Positions 1 through 7,767 of a stretch of 24,544 nucleotides of DNA are shown here, piece after piece; position 1 is the stretch's first letter; every line of letters begins with the position of its first letter. The stretch spans positions 1 through 24,544 of the forward strand of contig JAVWIF010000022.1 of the NCBI GenBank assembly GCA_036639635.1. Direction: 5' to 3'. The position numbers were made by a program, and so were the translations under genes. The notes under the pieces were generated by a model. It had not been told where the DNA came from. It made no database searches and saw nothing but the letters and a program-made list of their open reading frames with translations. Origin of the DNA: JAVWIF01 sp036639635. Its GTDB lineage: Bacteria > Bacillota_I > Bacilli_A > Erysipelotrichales > Erysipelotrichaceae.

Positions 1-1
1 T

Positions 2-697
2 AAAAAAATAATTAATATTGAATCTGAAATGAAATGTAAAGATGGCAAAATTAAAAATATGTTGATATCTGCATCTGCTGCGAATGATCGTTATAATAGT
101 TTCTTGTGTCTAATTGTCTCTATCCAAGATGTAACAACACAAATTAAAATGCAAGAAGAATTAATAGTTGAACGTGAAAAATTCGAAAAACTAGCAAATG
201 AATATCAAAAGCTATCTTATTACGATTTACTAACAGGTTTAGCAAATCGCCGACGTTTCTATGAAGTTTTACAAACATATGAAGATTGTTATAAAAAAGA
301 TGGAACAGATTTTTCTGTTATTTTCTTGGATATGGATAATTTTAAACATGTGAATGATGTATATGGACATAAAGGTGGAGATGAGTTGTTACAAGCAACC
401 GCAAAGAAGCTTTTAGCGTGTGTAGATGGAAATGAATTCGTAGCACGTCTTGGTGGAGATGAATTTATCATCGTAATGGCAATTCAAGATAAGCACTGTG
501 TCCAAAAGAAGATAGAAGTTATTAACGAAGAGTTTAAAAAGAAAATTGATTTTGCTCATGAAACATATGAAATATATATTTCTTGTGGTAGTGGTATTTA
601 TTCTGAAATAAAGAATATTGATAAATTGATGCAACAAGCAGATGAAGCAATGTATATGAATAAACGAAAAAAAGATAGTACATCCATAATTATATAG
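2..697 (+). CDS. PAS-GGDEF diguanylate cyclase, 5'-truncated
   Basis: The reading frame is open to the left edge of the window, so the N-terminus is missing; the ATG at 29 is simply the first in-frame Met and is probably internal. The visible protein starts with the tail of a PAS-like sensor domain ending in IVSIQDVTTQIK, followed by a short coiled linker (about residues 40-60 from that Met) and a complete GGDEF domain. LTGLANRR opens the domain, the metal/GTP-binding LDMDNF follows, and the active-site GGDEF is at residues 142-146. The family condenses two GTP into cyclic di-GMP at the membrane or in the cytoplasm. The position of the inhibitory I-site (RxxD before the GGDEF) reads DGNE, so product inhibition by that route is probably absent. 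A terminator follows directly. Confidence 0.9.
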   Translation, partial: KKIINIESEMKCKDGKIKNMLISASAANDRYNSFLCLIVSIQDVTTQIKMQEELIVEREKFEKLANEYQKLSYYDLLTGLANRRRFYEVLQTYEDCYKKDGTDFSVIFLDMDNFKHVNDVYGHKGGDELLQATAKKLLACVDGNEFVARLGGDEFIIVMAIQDKHCVQKKIEVINEEFKKKIDFAHETYEIYISCGSGIYSEIKNIDKLMQQADEAMYMNKRKKDSTSIII

Positions 698-699
698 GG

Positions 700-727
700 A
701 ATCAATCAAACGATTGATTTCTTTTTT
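700..727 (+). terminator. Intrinsic terminator after the PAS-GGDEF gene
   Basis: A perfect 8-bp stem (AATCAATC / GATTGATT, 4-base loop) is followed by TCTTTTTT. It begins two bases after the stop codon and separates this gene from the hydroxyproline unit. Confidence 0.75.
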
Positions 728-852
728 AGCTTATTCAAACGTTGTTGTGAAAAAGCAAAGCTTTCTAACAAATTGAATAATGAAAAATATCCTGTAAATA
801 AAGGCTTTTTATGTATTTATAGGAATATATGTTTTTTTGCTTGTGAAAATAT

Positions 853-866
853 TGAGAACGCTTTCA
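853..866 (+). promoter_or_regulatory. CcpA cre-like box
   Basis: TGAGAACGCTTTCA matches the published cre consensus TGWNANCGNTNWCA at every defined position. It lies about 130 bases upstream of the best promoter of the hydroxyproline unit. That is further than usual for simple CcpA repression, so its role here is uncertain, and chance occurrence cannot be excluded. Confidence 0.4.
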
Positions 867-962
867 AAAATATCGATGGTATTTAAGCGATTTACCTAAA
901 TTTTCATAAAATACTGAGCAATATACTTGATTTATTGTAAATATATGATTTATTAACTTAAA

Positions 963-982
963 TTTATCGGATATTTGATAAA
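963..982. promoter_or_regulatory. Dyad TTTATC-N8-GATAAA, candidate operator
   Basis: Perfect 6-bp inverted repeats separated by 8 bases lie 15 bases upstream of the -35 box of the XRE-cupin gene. The position suits autoregulation by that HTH protein, but a 6-bp AT-rich dyad can occur by chance. Confidence 0.3.
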
Positions 983-997
983 AATTGAGGTAAACTG

Positions 998-1026
998 TAG
1001 ACAGGCGCACTTGTGAAATATATACT
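998..1026 (+). promoter_or_regulatory. SigA-type promoter of the hydroxyproline unit
   Basis: TAGACA (5 of 6 matches to the -35 consensus), a 17-base spacer and TATACT (5 of 6). Transcription would begin near 1033, giving a leader of about 18 bases that contains the GAGGTG ribosome binding site of the next gene. Confidence 0.65.
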
Positions 1027-1050
1027 TAAGGGGTAAAGAGGTGCTAGGAT

Positions 1051-1620
1051 ATGAATAAAAATATTGGAGAACTTATTAAAGAAAAACGTTTAGATAATAA
1101 AATGACGTTAAAGGATATTAGTGAAGCAACAGATTTATCCATTGGGTACTTATCTCAATTAGAACGTGGACTTACCTCTATTGCGAATGATACTTTAAAA
1201 AAAGTTGCGATGGCTTTAGACGTTGAAATGAATTATTTTATGGATCAGCCAGTATGTAGAGCAAAAGCCGTATTACGTTCTTATGAACGAGAAGTCTTAC
1301 GTATTGAAGGAAATTCAATTATTGAATACAGTATGACAAATATGGCAGATAGTGCTGAAATGTTTCCTAAATTTGTGGAAATATTGCCACAAAAAGAAAT
1401 AGAAGAGAGCGAGTCTTATCCACATGAAGGAGAAGAAGTTGTCTATGTTCTTGAAGGCATTCTAACGCTTACCATTGAAGACGAATTAACAGATTTATAT
1501 CCAGGTGATTGTGCCCATTATAAATCAACAATTCATCATAACTGGAGCAATCAAACCAATAAGAGTGTTAAATTTATTACTGTGAATACACCAAACTTTT
1601 TGAATAAGGAGAAACAATAA
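1051..1620 (+). CDS. XRE-family transcriptional regulator with C-terminal cupin
   Basis: A cytoplasmic DNA-binding regulator of 189 residues. Residues 1-65 form a lambda-repressor-like helix-turn-helix (KEKRLDNKMTLKDISEATD, then IGYLSQLERG). Residues about 105-180 form a single cupin barrel with PHEGEEVVYVLEG and TIHHNW, where small ligands or metals bind in this family. HTH-cupin regulators often control amino-acid or amine catabolism genes next to them. The ATG has GAGGTG seven bases upstream. The stop codon is one base before the HypE start, so it is co-transcribed with the hydroxyproline genes and is probably their local regulator. The likely effector (hydroxyproline, proline or pyrroline-5-carboxylate) is inference from context only. 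Confidence 0.88.
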   Translation: MNKNIGELIKEKRLDNKMTLKDISEATDLSIGYLSQLERGLTSIANDTLKKVAMALDVEMNYFMDQPVCRAKAVLRSYEREVLRIEGNSIIEYSMTNMADSAEMFPKFVEILPQKEIEESESYPHEGEEVVYVLEGILTLTIEDELTDLYPGDCAHYKSTIHHNWSNQTNKSVKFITVNTPNFLNKEKQ

Positions 1621-1621
1621 A

Positions 1622-2536
1622 ATGAAAAATCCAACGATTGTAAATATTCAAAAGTTTTCAGTTCATGATGGAGATGGTATTCGTACGACAGTATTCTTCA
1701 AAGGATGTATGTTGAATTGCTGGTGGTGTCATAATCCAGAAAGTCAAAAATATACGCCTGAATTTATGTTTACAAAGGATTCATGTAGTGGATGTGGATA
1801 CTGTGTGAAGGCTTGTAGTCATGATGCTATTCATATTAATGAAGAAAAGATAGCGGAAACGAATGTTGAAAAATGTGTGTTATGTTCAGATTGTTTAGAT
1901 TATTGTGTGAAGAACAATCGTGAAATTGTTGGAAAACAATATAGCATTGATGAACTTATGAAAATCATTGACAAAGATGCTTGTTTCTATGAAGAAAGTG
2001 GTGGAGGAGTAACCCTTTCTGGTGGTGAAGTTATGAGCCAAGATATTGATTACTTAGAAAGTTTATGTAAACGACTAAAAGATCGTGATTATAATATAGC
2101 AATTGATACATGTGGGTATGCACCAACCTCTAATTATGAACGTTTGTTACCGTATGTAGATACATTCTTATATGATATAAAAACATTGGATGATGAAAAA
2201 CATCAAAAGTATATGGGGCAATCAAATGCTTCAATTCTAGAAAACTTAGAGTTTTTAGCACAACATAAAGCAAATATTAATATTCGTATTCCAATTGTTG
2301 AACCTGTTAATAGTGAAGAAACGACAATATTGGATATGATTGAATATATAAAGAAAAGAATTGGTATTGTTAAAGTTAATCTACTGCCATATCACAATAC
2401 AGGGAGTAGCAAATATGAGAAATTAGGACGTACTTATCTAGCAAAAGACTTGAAAGTACCTAGTGGTCCACATATGGAATTACTGAAATCTCTATTTGAA
2501 AATAACGGATTTAAAGATGTGAAAATAGGAGGATAG
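1622..2536 (+). CDS. hypE: Glycyl-radical enzyme activase, HypE type
   Basis: A radical-SAM activating enzyme (304 residues) that generates the glycyl radical on the partner encoded immediately downstream. The SAM-binding cluster is C29-x3-C33-x2-C36 (CMLNCWWC) after the family signature FSVHDGDGIRT. Two ferredoxin-like cluster motifs follow, C55/C58/C61/C65 and C85/C88/C91/C95, as expected for activases of the longer, ferredoxin-bearing type. The SGGE motif that contacts the SAM amino group is at 133-136. AAGGAG at 1606-1611 serves the start. The stop lies four bases before the dehydratase start, so expression is coupled. The assignment to HypE rests on the identity of the neighbouring HypD. 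The symbol here means hydroxyproline dehydratase activase, not the unrelated NiFe-hydrogenase maturation protein of the same name. Confidence 0.9.
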   Translation: MKNPTIVNIQKFSVHDGDGIRTTVFFKGCMLNCWWCHNPESQKYTPEFMFTKDSCSGCGYCVKACSHDAIHINEEKIAETNVEKCVLCSDCLDYCVKNNREIVGKQYSIDELMKIIDKDACFYEESGGGVTLSGGEVMSQDIDYLESLCKRLKDRDYNIAIDTCGYAPTSNYERLLPYVDTFLYDIKTLDDEKHQKYMGQSNASILENLEFLAQHKANINIRIPIVEPVNSEETTILDMIEYIKKRIGIVKVNLLPYHNTGSSKYEKLGRTYLAKDLKVPSGPHMELLKSLFENNGFKDVKIGG

Positions 2537-2540
2537 AAAG

Positions 2541-4922
2541 ATGGAAAACCGAGGAATGAATGATCGTATTAAAAAGTTAAGAAAACAGAGTGAAGAAATC
2601 ACCCCATATATTTATATGGAACGAGCAATGTTAATGACAGAAGCATATAAAAAGTATGAAGGAGAAGTTTCTATTCCTGAATTACGTGCGTTAACAATGA
2701 AAGAAATATTTTCTAAAAAAACTATCAATATAGAAGAAGGAGAACTAATTGTTGGAGATAAAGGTGCTGGTCCTCAATCAACTCCTACGTTTCCAGAGTT
2801 ATGCTGCCATACCTTAGAAGATATGGAAGTTATGAATGATCGTGAACTTATTTGTTTTAAAGTAAGTGAAAAAGATAAACAAGAACAAGTAGATACTATT
2901 ATTCCATTTTGGGAAAACCGTTCAATTCGTCGTAAAATAATTAATGCAATGAGTGAAGAATGGAAAGATTGTTATGGAGCAGGTATCTTTACAGAATTTA
3001 TGGAACAACGAGGACCAGGTCATACCGTTGGTTCAGAAAAAATATATGCGAAAGGATTTTTAGATTATAAAGATGATATTGCTGACGCATTATCAAAATT
3101 GGATTTCTTAAATGATCTTAAAGCAATGGAAAAACGTGATGAATTAAATGGAATGATGATTATGTGTGATGCCATTATTACATTAGGAGAACGCTATGCC
3201 TCACTAGCAAGAGATTTAGCAAGTAATGAAAGTGATCTTAAACGTAAAGAAGAATTATTACAAATAGCACGTAATTGTGATGTGGTACCAGCTCATAAAC
3301 CAGAAACGTATTGGCAAGCAATTCAAATGTATTGGTTTGTACATTTAGGTGTTACAACAGAATTAAATCCTTGGGATGCATATTCACCAGGACGTTTAGA
3401 TCAACATTTAAATCCATTCTTTCAACGCGATGTAAAAGAAGGAATGTTAGATAGAGATGGAGCAAAAGAATTATTAGAATGTTTATGGGTGAAATTCAAT
3501 AATCAACCAGCACCTCCTAAAGTTGGTATTACATTAAAAGAATCTTCAACATATACTGATTTTGCTAATATAAATACTGGGGGAATTACACCAGATGGAG
3601 CAGATGGAGTAAATGATGTTTCTTATATTATTCTAGATGTAATGGATGAAATGAAACTTTTACAACCATCTAGTAATGTACAAATTTCACGTAAAACACC
3701 AACGAAGTTCTTGAAACGTGCCTGTGAAATATCTCGTAAAGGATGGGGACAACCTGCCTTCTATAATACAGAAGCAATTATCCAAGAGTTATTAAATGCT
3801 GGAAAGAATATTGCCGATGCACGCCGTGGAGGAACATCAGGTTGTGTTGAAACAGGAGCATTTGGACGTGAAGCATATATCTTACAAGGATACTTTAACT
3901 TACCAAAAATATTAGAACTGACAATGCATAATGGTTATGATTATGTCGCAAAAAAACAATTAGGATTACAATTAGGAAATGCCGAAGATTTTAAGAGTTA
4001 TGAAGAATTAGAAGAAGCATATAAAAAACAAGTAACTTATTTTGTAGATGTAAAAGTAAAAGGAAGCAATATGATTACACGTATTTATGCTAAATATATG
4101 CCAGCTCCGTTCTTATCTATTATTACAGATGATTGTATTACTAGTGGTGAAGATTATAATGCAGGAGGGGCTCGTTATAATACCAATTATTTACAAGGTG
4201 TTGGAATTGGAACAATTACCGATTCATTAGCAGCTATTAAATACAATGTATTTGAAGAAAAGAAGTTTACAATGAAAGCATTGATGAAAGCAATGGATGA
4301 GAATTTTGAAGGAGAAGAAAATACTCTAATTTATAACTTAGTATCACGTAAAACACCAAAATATGGGAACGATGATGACTATGCAGATAGTATTATGAAA
4401 GATGTATTTAATTATTATAAAAATGTTGTGACTGGGCGACCTAATATGCGTAATGGACAATGGCGTATTAATATGTTGCCAACTACGTGTCATGTGTATT
4501 TTGGAGAAGTTATGAATGCGTCTCCAGATGGACGTAAAGCTCATAAACCAGTGAGTGAAGGAATTTCACCAGCAAAATCAGCGGATATTAATGGACCTAC
4601 TTCCGTTATTCGAAGTGCTAGTAAAATGGATCATTTATCAACAGGAGGAACCTTGTTGAACCAGAAATTTACACCAAATGTTGTTGCTGGAGAAGATGGC
4701 TTAACACATATGTCAAATTTGGTACGTTCTTATTTCAATATGGATGGACACCATATTCAGTTTAATGTAATTGATCGCTCAACGCTTATTAAAGCACAAC
4801 AAAATCCAGCAGAATATCGTGATTTGATTGTTCGAGTTGCAGGATACTCAGATCATTTCCGTAATTTAAGTAAAGAGTTACAAGATGAAATTATCAATCG
4901 TACAGAGCAGACGTTTGATTAG
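2541..4922 (+). CDS. hypD: trans-4-hydroxy-L-proline dehydratase, glycyl radical enzyme
   Basis: A 793-residue glycyl radical enzyme. The thiyl-radical loop reads GGTSGCVETG with Cys435 and the catalytic base Glu437; the radical glycine is Gly768 in RVAGYSDHF. From memory these sit one to three positions from the known residues of Clostridioides difficile HypD, and the CVETG and GYSDHF variants fit HypD better than pyruvate formate-lyase (CC) or choline TMA-lyase. The reaction removes water from trans-4-hydroxy-L-proline to give (S)-1-pyrroline-5-carboxylate, an oxygen-sensitive cytoplasmic step. The flanking activase and proC genes strongly support this substrate. AGGAGG overlaps the end of hypE and lies eight bases before the ATG. 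A substrate other than hydroxyproline is possible in principle but would not explain proC. Confidence 0.93.
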   Translation: MENRGMNDRIKKLRKQSEEITPYIYMERAMLMTEAYKKYEGEVSIPELRALTMKEIFSKKTINIEEGELIVGDKGAGPQSTPTFPELCCHTLEDMEVMNDRELICFKVSEKDKQEQVDTIIPFWENRSIRRKIINAMSEEWKDCYGAGIFTEFMEQRGPGHTVGSEKIYAKGFLDYKDDIADALSKLDFLNDLKAMEKRDELNGMMIMCDAIITLGERYASLARDLASNESDLKRKEELLQIARNCDVVPAHKPETYWQAIQMYWFVHLGVTTELNPWDAYSPGRLDQHLNPFFQRDVKEGMLDRDGAKELLECLWVKFNNQPAPPKVGITLKESSTYTDFANINTGGITPDGADGVNDVSYIILDVMDEMKLLQPSSNVQISRKTPTKFLKRACEISRKGWGQPAFYNTEAIIQELLNAGKNIADARRGGTSGCVETGAFGREAYILQGYFNLPKILELTMHNGYDYVAKKQLGLQLGNAEDFKSYEELEEAYKKQVTYFVDVKVKGSNMITRIYAKYMPAPFLSIITDDCITSGEDYNAGGARYNTNYLQGVGIGTITDSLAAIKYNVFEEKKFTMKALMKAMDENFEGEENTLIYNLVSRKTPKYGNDDDYADSIMKDVFNYYKNVVTGRPNMRNGQWRINMLPTTCHVYFGEVMNASPDGRKAHKPVSEGISPAKSADINGPTSVIRSASKMDHLSTGGTLLNQKFTPNVVAGEDGLTHMSNLVRSYFNMDGHHIQFNVIDRSTLIKAQQNPAEYRDLIVRVAGYSDHFRNLSKELQDEIINRTEQTFD

Positions 4923-4937
4923 AAGGAGGAGAAAAAT

Positions 4938-5747
4938 ATGATGAATAAAACAATTGGTTTTATCGGTAGTGGAAACATGGGCGGTGCAATGATTGGGGGA
5001 ATTATCAAAGCACAATTGATTGAACAAAACAACGTATGGGTATCAGATATTAATGAAGCTAGTTTAGCACGTGTTAAGGAAGAATATGGAGTTCAAGTTA
5101 CAACTGATAATACACTTTTGGCAAAAGCTTGTGACATTATTGTATTGGCAGTAAAACCATTCTTATATCCAATCGTTATTAAAGGAATTAAAGATGTAGT
5201 AAAAAAAGACGTTATAATTATTGTAATTGCTGCAGGTCAATCTAGTGATGTAGTGAAAGAATTATTTGGACGTGATATTAAAATTGTGAAAACAATGCCA
5301 AATACACCTGCACTAGTAGGTCAGGGAATGGCAGCAATCGCACCTGGTAAGAATGTAACCAAAGAAGAAACAGAAGAAATTGTTTCCATCTTTAATAGTT
5401 TTGGAAAGAGTGAAATTGTTAGTGAACATTTAATGGATGCAGTGACTGCTGTGAGTGGTTCTTCTCCTGCTTATGTCTACATGTTTATTGAAGCGATGGC
5501 AGATGGTGCAGTTCTTGAGGGAATGCCAAGAGCGCAAGCTTATAAGTTTGCAGCACAAGCTGTATTAGGAAGCGCACAAATGGTATTAGAAACGATGCAA
5601 CATCCTGGAGAATTAAAAGACATGGTGTGTTCTCCTGGTGGAACAACAATTGCAGCAGTTGCTAAATTAGAAGAAACAGGATTTCGCTCAAGTGTCATGC
5701 AAGCAATGAAAGCTTGCGCTGATAAATCTAGAGAAATGTCTAAATAA
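4938..5747 (+). CDS. proC: Pyrroline-5-carboxylate reductase
   Basis: 269 residues, the normal family length. It has an N-terminal Rossmann nucleotide-binding motif (GFIGSGNMGGAMIGG) and the characteristic C-terminal dimerisation and active-site region SGSSPAYVYMFIEAMADG, followed by CSPGGTTIAAV. The enzyme reduces pyrroline-5-carboxylate to L-proline using NAD(P)H in the cytoplasm. Here it takes the HypD product, so the pair converts hydroxyproline to proline and consumes reducing power. A strong AAGGAGG precedes the ATG by about eight bases. The gap to hypD is 15 bases, so it belongs to the same transcript. A second ATG follows at once and either could be used. Its placement suggests catabolic use in addition to any biosynthetic role. 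Confidence 0.95.
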   Translation: MMNKTIGFIGSGNMGGAMIGGIIKAQLIEQNNVWVSDINEASLARVKEEYGVQVTTDNTLLAKACDIIVLAVKPFLYPIVIKGIKDVVKKDVIIIVIAAGQSSDVVKELFGRDIKIVKTMPNTPALVGQGMAAIAPGKNVTKEETEEIVSIFNSFGKSEIVSEHLMDAVTAVSGSSPAYVYMFIEAMADGAVLEGMPRAQAYKFAAQAVLGSAQMVLETMQHPGELKDMVCSPGGTTIAAVAKLEETGFRSSVMQAMKACADKSREMSK

Positions 5748-5791
5748 AAACGAAAGGCTAATCAAGTAGGTTAGAGGTAGAGAATACAATT

Positions 5792-6697
5792 ATGAATATA
5801 ACAACAATTATTATTGGATTGCTAGTCATCATTCTAGTTGCGTATGCGTGCTATTTTGGATACGATATATATAAACATAAGGATGAGTTTGAAAATGATA
5901 CATCTTGGTGGAAAACAGGGATAATAGGAGCTATTGTAAACTTCTTTGATCCACTAGGAATTGGTGCATTTGCACCACAAACTGCATTATTAAAATTCAC
6001 GAAACAAACGCGTGATAAACAAATTCCTGGAACGATGAATGTTTCTAATACAATTCCTGTTTTAATACAAGCTTTAATTTTCACAACAGTTGTAAAAGTT
6101 GAAGTAGTGACACTTGTTGGAATGTTAATAGCTTCTATGCTTGGCGCAATTCTAGGCGCTGGCATTGTTTCAAAAATGTCAGAAAAGAAAATTCGTTTAG
6201 TGATGGGATTTGCATTAGCATGTACTGCTTGTATAATGCTTTCTAGTTTATTAGGATTATTTCCAATAGGCGGAACTAGCATTGGTCTTGTTGGTGGTAA
6301 ATTAGTATTGGCTTGTATTGTAAACTTTATCTTAGGAGCACTAATGACAGCAGGAGTTGGTTTATACAATCCTTGTATGGTACTTGTATATCTATTAGGA
6401 ATGTCTCCAGATGTAGCATTTCCAATCATGATGTGTTCTTGTGCGTTCTTAATGCCACCTGCATCTGTTAAATTTATTAAAGAAGGAGCCTATAATAGAA
6501 AATCAGCTTTATCTATGGCTATCTTTGGTTCAGTAGCAACTCTTATTGCCTCTTTATTAATTAAATCATTGCCATTAGATGTTTTAAAATGGATTGTAGT
6601 TGGTGTCAGTGTATATACTTCTAGTGTTATGTTACGCGCAGGGTTTAGTAAAGCGCAAGTACGTAGTAGTAATAGTGTTGTTGAAGCTACAAAGTAA
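5792..6697 (+). CDS. TauE/SafE-family permease, candidate hydroxyproline-module transporter
   Basis: A polytopic membrane protein of 301 residues with about eight hydrophobic segments arranged as two similar halves. The first begins at a membrane anchor (residues 4-24) followed by GIIGAIVNFFDPLGIGAF; the second includes FILGALMTAGVGLYNPCMVLVYLLG. This fits the TauE/SafE group, whose known members move sulfite, sulfonates or organic anions. No terminator separates it from proC (44 bases) and a terminator follows it, so it is the last gene of the hydroxyproline unit. The nearest ribosome binding site, GAGGT at 5773-5777, is 14 bases before the ATG, which is long and suggests modest translation. 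Transport of hydroxyproline, proline or a related compound is an inference from position. The family call is firm; the substrate is unknown. Confidence 0.8.
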   Translation: MNITTIIIGLLVIILVAYACYFGYDIYKHKDEFENDTSWWKTGIIGAIVNFFDPLGIGAFAPQTALLKFTKQTRDKQIPGTMNVSNTIPVLIQALIFTTVVKVEVVTLVGMLIASMLGAILGAGIVSKMSEKKIRLVMGFALACTACIMLSSLLGLFPIGGTSIGLVGGKLVLACIVNFILGALMTAGVGLYNPCMVLVYLLGMSPDVAFPIMMCSCAFLMPPASVKFIKEGAYNRKSALSMAIFGSVATLIASLLIKSLPLDVLKWIVVGVSVYTSSVMLRAGFSKAQVRSSNSVVEATK

Positions 6698-6705
6698 TCG
6701 ATAAG

Positions 6706-6730
6706 AAAGATGATGAACTCATCTTTTTTT
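6706..6730 (+). terminator. Intrinsic terminator of the hydroxyproline unit
   Basis: A perfect 8-bp stem AAAGATGA / TCATCTTT with a TGAAC loop runs directly into a T7 tract. It lies nine bases after the TauE/SafE stop codon. Confidence 0.85.
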
Positions 6731-6731
6731 G

Positions 6732-6740
6732 TGCTATAAT
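6732..6740 (+). promoter_or_regulatory. Extended -10 promoter of the EamA transporter gene
   Basis: TGCTATAAT is a perfect extended -10 element. The -35 region (near 6712-6717) is poor and overlaps the terminator hairpin, which is tolerable for extended -10 promoters. The start would lie about 20-25 bases before the ATG. Confidence 0.6.
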
Positions 6741-6770
6741 GAAAAACAATAAATTAGAAAGGATAAAACT

Positions 6771-7631
6771 ATGGAAAGAAAAAATACAGGAATGTTCATA
6801 ATTGCTATGATTATATTTGGAAGTATTGGTATATTTGTAAAAAATATTGAATTATCCAGTAGTGTCATTGTCTTATGGAGAACCTATATAGGAACATTAT
6901 TTATTACCTTTGTTTTTTTGATCCGTAGAATACCCTTTAACATACAAGGAATTAAAAAGAATATTCTTCCTCTATTACTAGCTGGAATTGTTTTAGGAGG
7001 TGGCTGGGTTTTTTTATTTGAAGCTTATCGATATCTAAGTGTTAGTATGGCAACGTTGTTATATTATAGTGCACCTATTCTTGTATTCTTTTTATCGGTT
7101 TTTTTATTTAAAGAAAAAATCACCAAACATAAATTATTTGGTATTACTTTAGCCCTTATTGGAATGATGATTATTAATGTAGTTGGGACTCAAGAAGTAT
7201 CTTTATTTGGTATAGGGTGTGGCTTGTTATCTGCTGTATTATATGCAATGCTCATGATATTAAATAAATATATAAAAGGTTTATCAGGATTAGAAAGTAC
7301 GTTGATACAATTGTTTGTTGCAGCAATTGTGATGAGTTTTTATGTGTACTTTACAACAGGTTCACTTATTCATCTTCCACTACCAGAAGATATTTTCTAT
7401 GTAGTATTCATTGGTGTGGTGCATACAGGAATTGCTTGCTATTGTTATTTTTGTTCAATGCAAACATTATCTGGACAAAGTATTGCAATACTTAGTTATC
7501 TAGATCCTGCTTGTGCGTTATTGTTTTCTTTTATCATTCTTCAAGAACGTTTAAGTATTCTACAGATCATTGGAGGAGCATGCATACTAGGTGGAATTAT
7601 CTATAAGCAAATGCATGAAAAAGATGATTAA
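6771..7631 (+). CDS. EamA/DMT-superfamily transporter
   Basis: 286 residues forming about ten transmembrane helices in two repeated EamA units. The first half carries the typical WRTYIGTLFI after helix 2 and SVSMATLLYYSAPILV. The second half carries YCYFCSMQTLSGQSIAILSYLDPACALLFS, the usual second-repeat signature. Family members export or import amino acids, nucleosides, drugs or other metabolites, and the sequence alone does not reveal the substrate. It has its own promoter directly after the upstream terminator, so it is not part of the hydroxyproline transcript even though it is adjacent. AAAGGA lies upstream of the ATG. A weak AT-only hairpin after the stop does not look like a real terminator. 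Confidence 0.88.
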   Translation: MERKNTGMFIIAMIIFGSIGIFVKNIELSSSVIVLWRTYIGTLFITFVFLIRRIPFNIQGIKKNILPLLLAGIVLGGGWVFLFEAYRYLSVSMATLLYYSAPILVFFLSVFLFKEKITKHKLFGITLALIGMMIINVVGTQEVSLFGIGCGLLSAVLYAMLMILNKYIKGLSGLESTLIQLFVAAIVMSFYVYFTTGSLIHLPLPEDIFYVVFIGVVHTGIACYCYFCSMQTLSGQSIAILSYLDPACALLFSFIILQERLSILQIIGGACILGGIIYKQMHEKDD

Positions 7632-7664
7632 GAAAAATTCAAATTTTTGTTTTCTGGTAAAGTG

Positions 7665-7673
7665 TGGTATACT
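7665..7673 (+). promoter_or_regulatory. Extended -10 promoter of the DEAD-box helicase gene
   Basis: TGGTATACT gives a TGn extension and a 5-of-6 -10 hexamer; the -35 region is weak. The start would be near 7680, leaving an untranslated leader of about 88 bases. Confidence 0.5.
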
Positions 7674-7696
7674 TGTTCACGCTACTAGAATTAATG

Positions 7697-7742
7697 ATCG
7701 TAAAAGCGATACTGAAAAGAAGAATGTAGGTGCGCTTTTTTT
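7697..7742 (+). promoter_or_regulatory. Terminator-like hairpin in helicase leader, possible attenuator or small RNA end
   Basis: AAAAGCG (7702-7708) pairs with CGCTTTT (7733-7739), with an inner TAC/GTA extension, and runs into T7 (7736-7742). A competing short hairpin ATCG (7697-7700) / CGAT (7707-7710) uses part of the same 5' arm. GTAGGTG (7726-7732) could also pair with CAC-g-CTAC at 7678-7685 if those bases are transcribed. The hairpin sits between the promoter and the ribosome binding site of the helicase gene, as attenuators do. The large loop makes it a moderate call. Confidence 0.45.
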
Positions 7743-7767
7743 ATGATTTAATTAGAAAAGGAAAAAT

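Larger units (their letters stand above)
728..997. other. Gene-free regulatory gap before the hydroxyproline unit
   Basis: No ORF with a credible ribosome binding site lies on either strand between the terminator at 727 and the promoter at 998. The stretch is very AT-rich. It contains a cre-like box (853-866), an isolated TATACT hexamer (922-927) without a convincing -35 partner, and a dyad (963-982). The rest shows nothing recognisable. Confidence 0.6.

Noticed and set aside
2541..4922. Possibility that the glycyl radical enzyme is pyruvate formate-lyase, choline TMA-lyase or a glycerol dehydratase
   Set aside because: Pyruvate formate-lyase needs a CC pair; here it is GCVE with one Cys. 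No microcompartment genes are present, and the proC neighbour fits only a pyrroline-5-carboxylate product.
1622..4922. Reading hypD/hypE as NiFe-hydrogenase maturation genes
   Set aside because: The symbols coincide, but these are a radical-SAM activase and a glycyl radical enzyme. The hydrogenase in the window is of the [FeFe] type.
5851..6429. Long minus-strand open frame of 192 codons inside the TauE/SafE gene
   Set aside because: It is fully antisense to a clear membrane protein gene, has no ribosome binding site, and its Thr/Ile/Pro-rich composition is that of an antisense shadow.
7633..7648. AAAAATT / AATTTTT inverted repeat after the EamA gene as a terminator
   Set aside because: Only A-T pairs and a loop too small if fully paired; no proper T tract.
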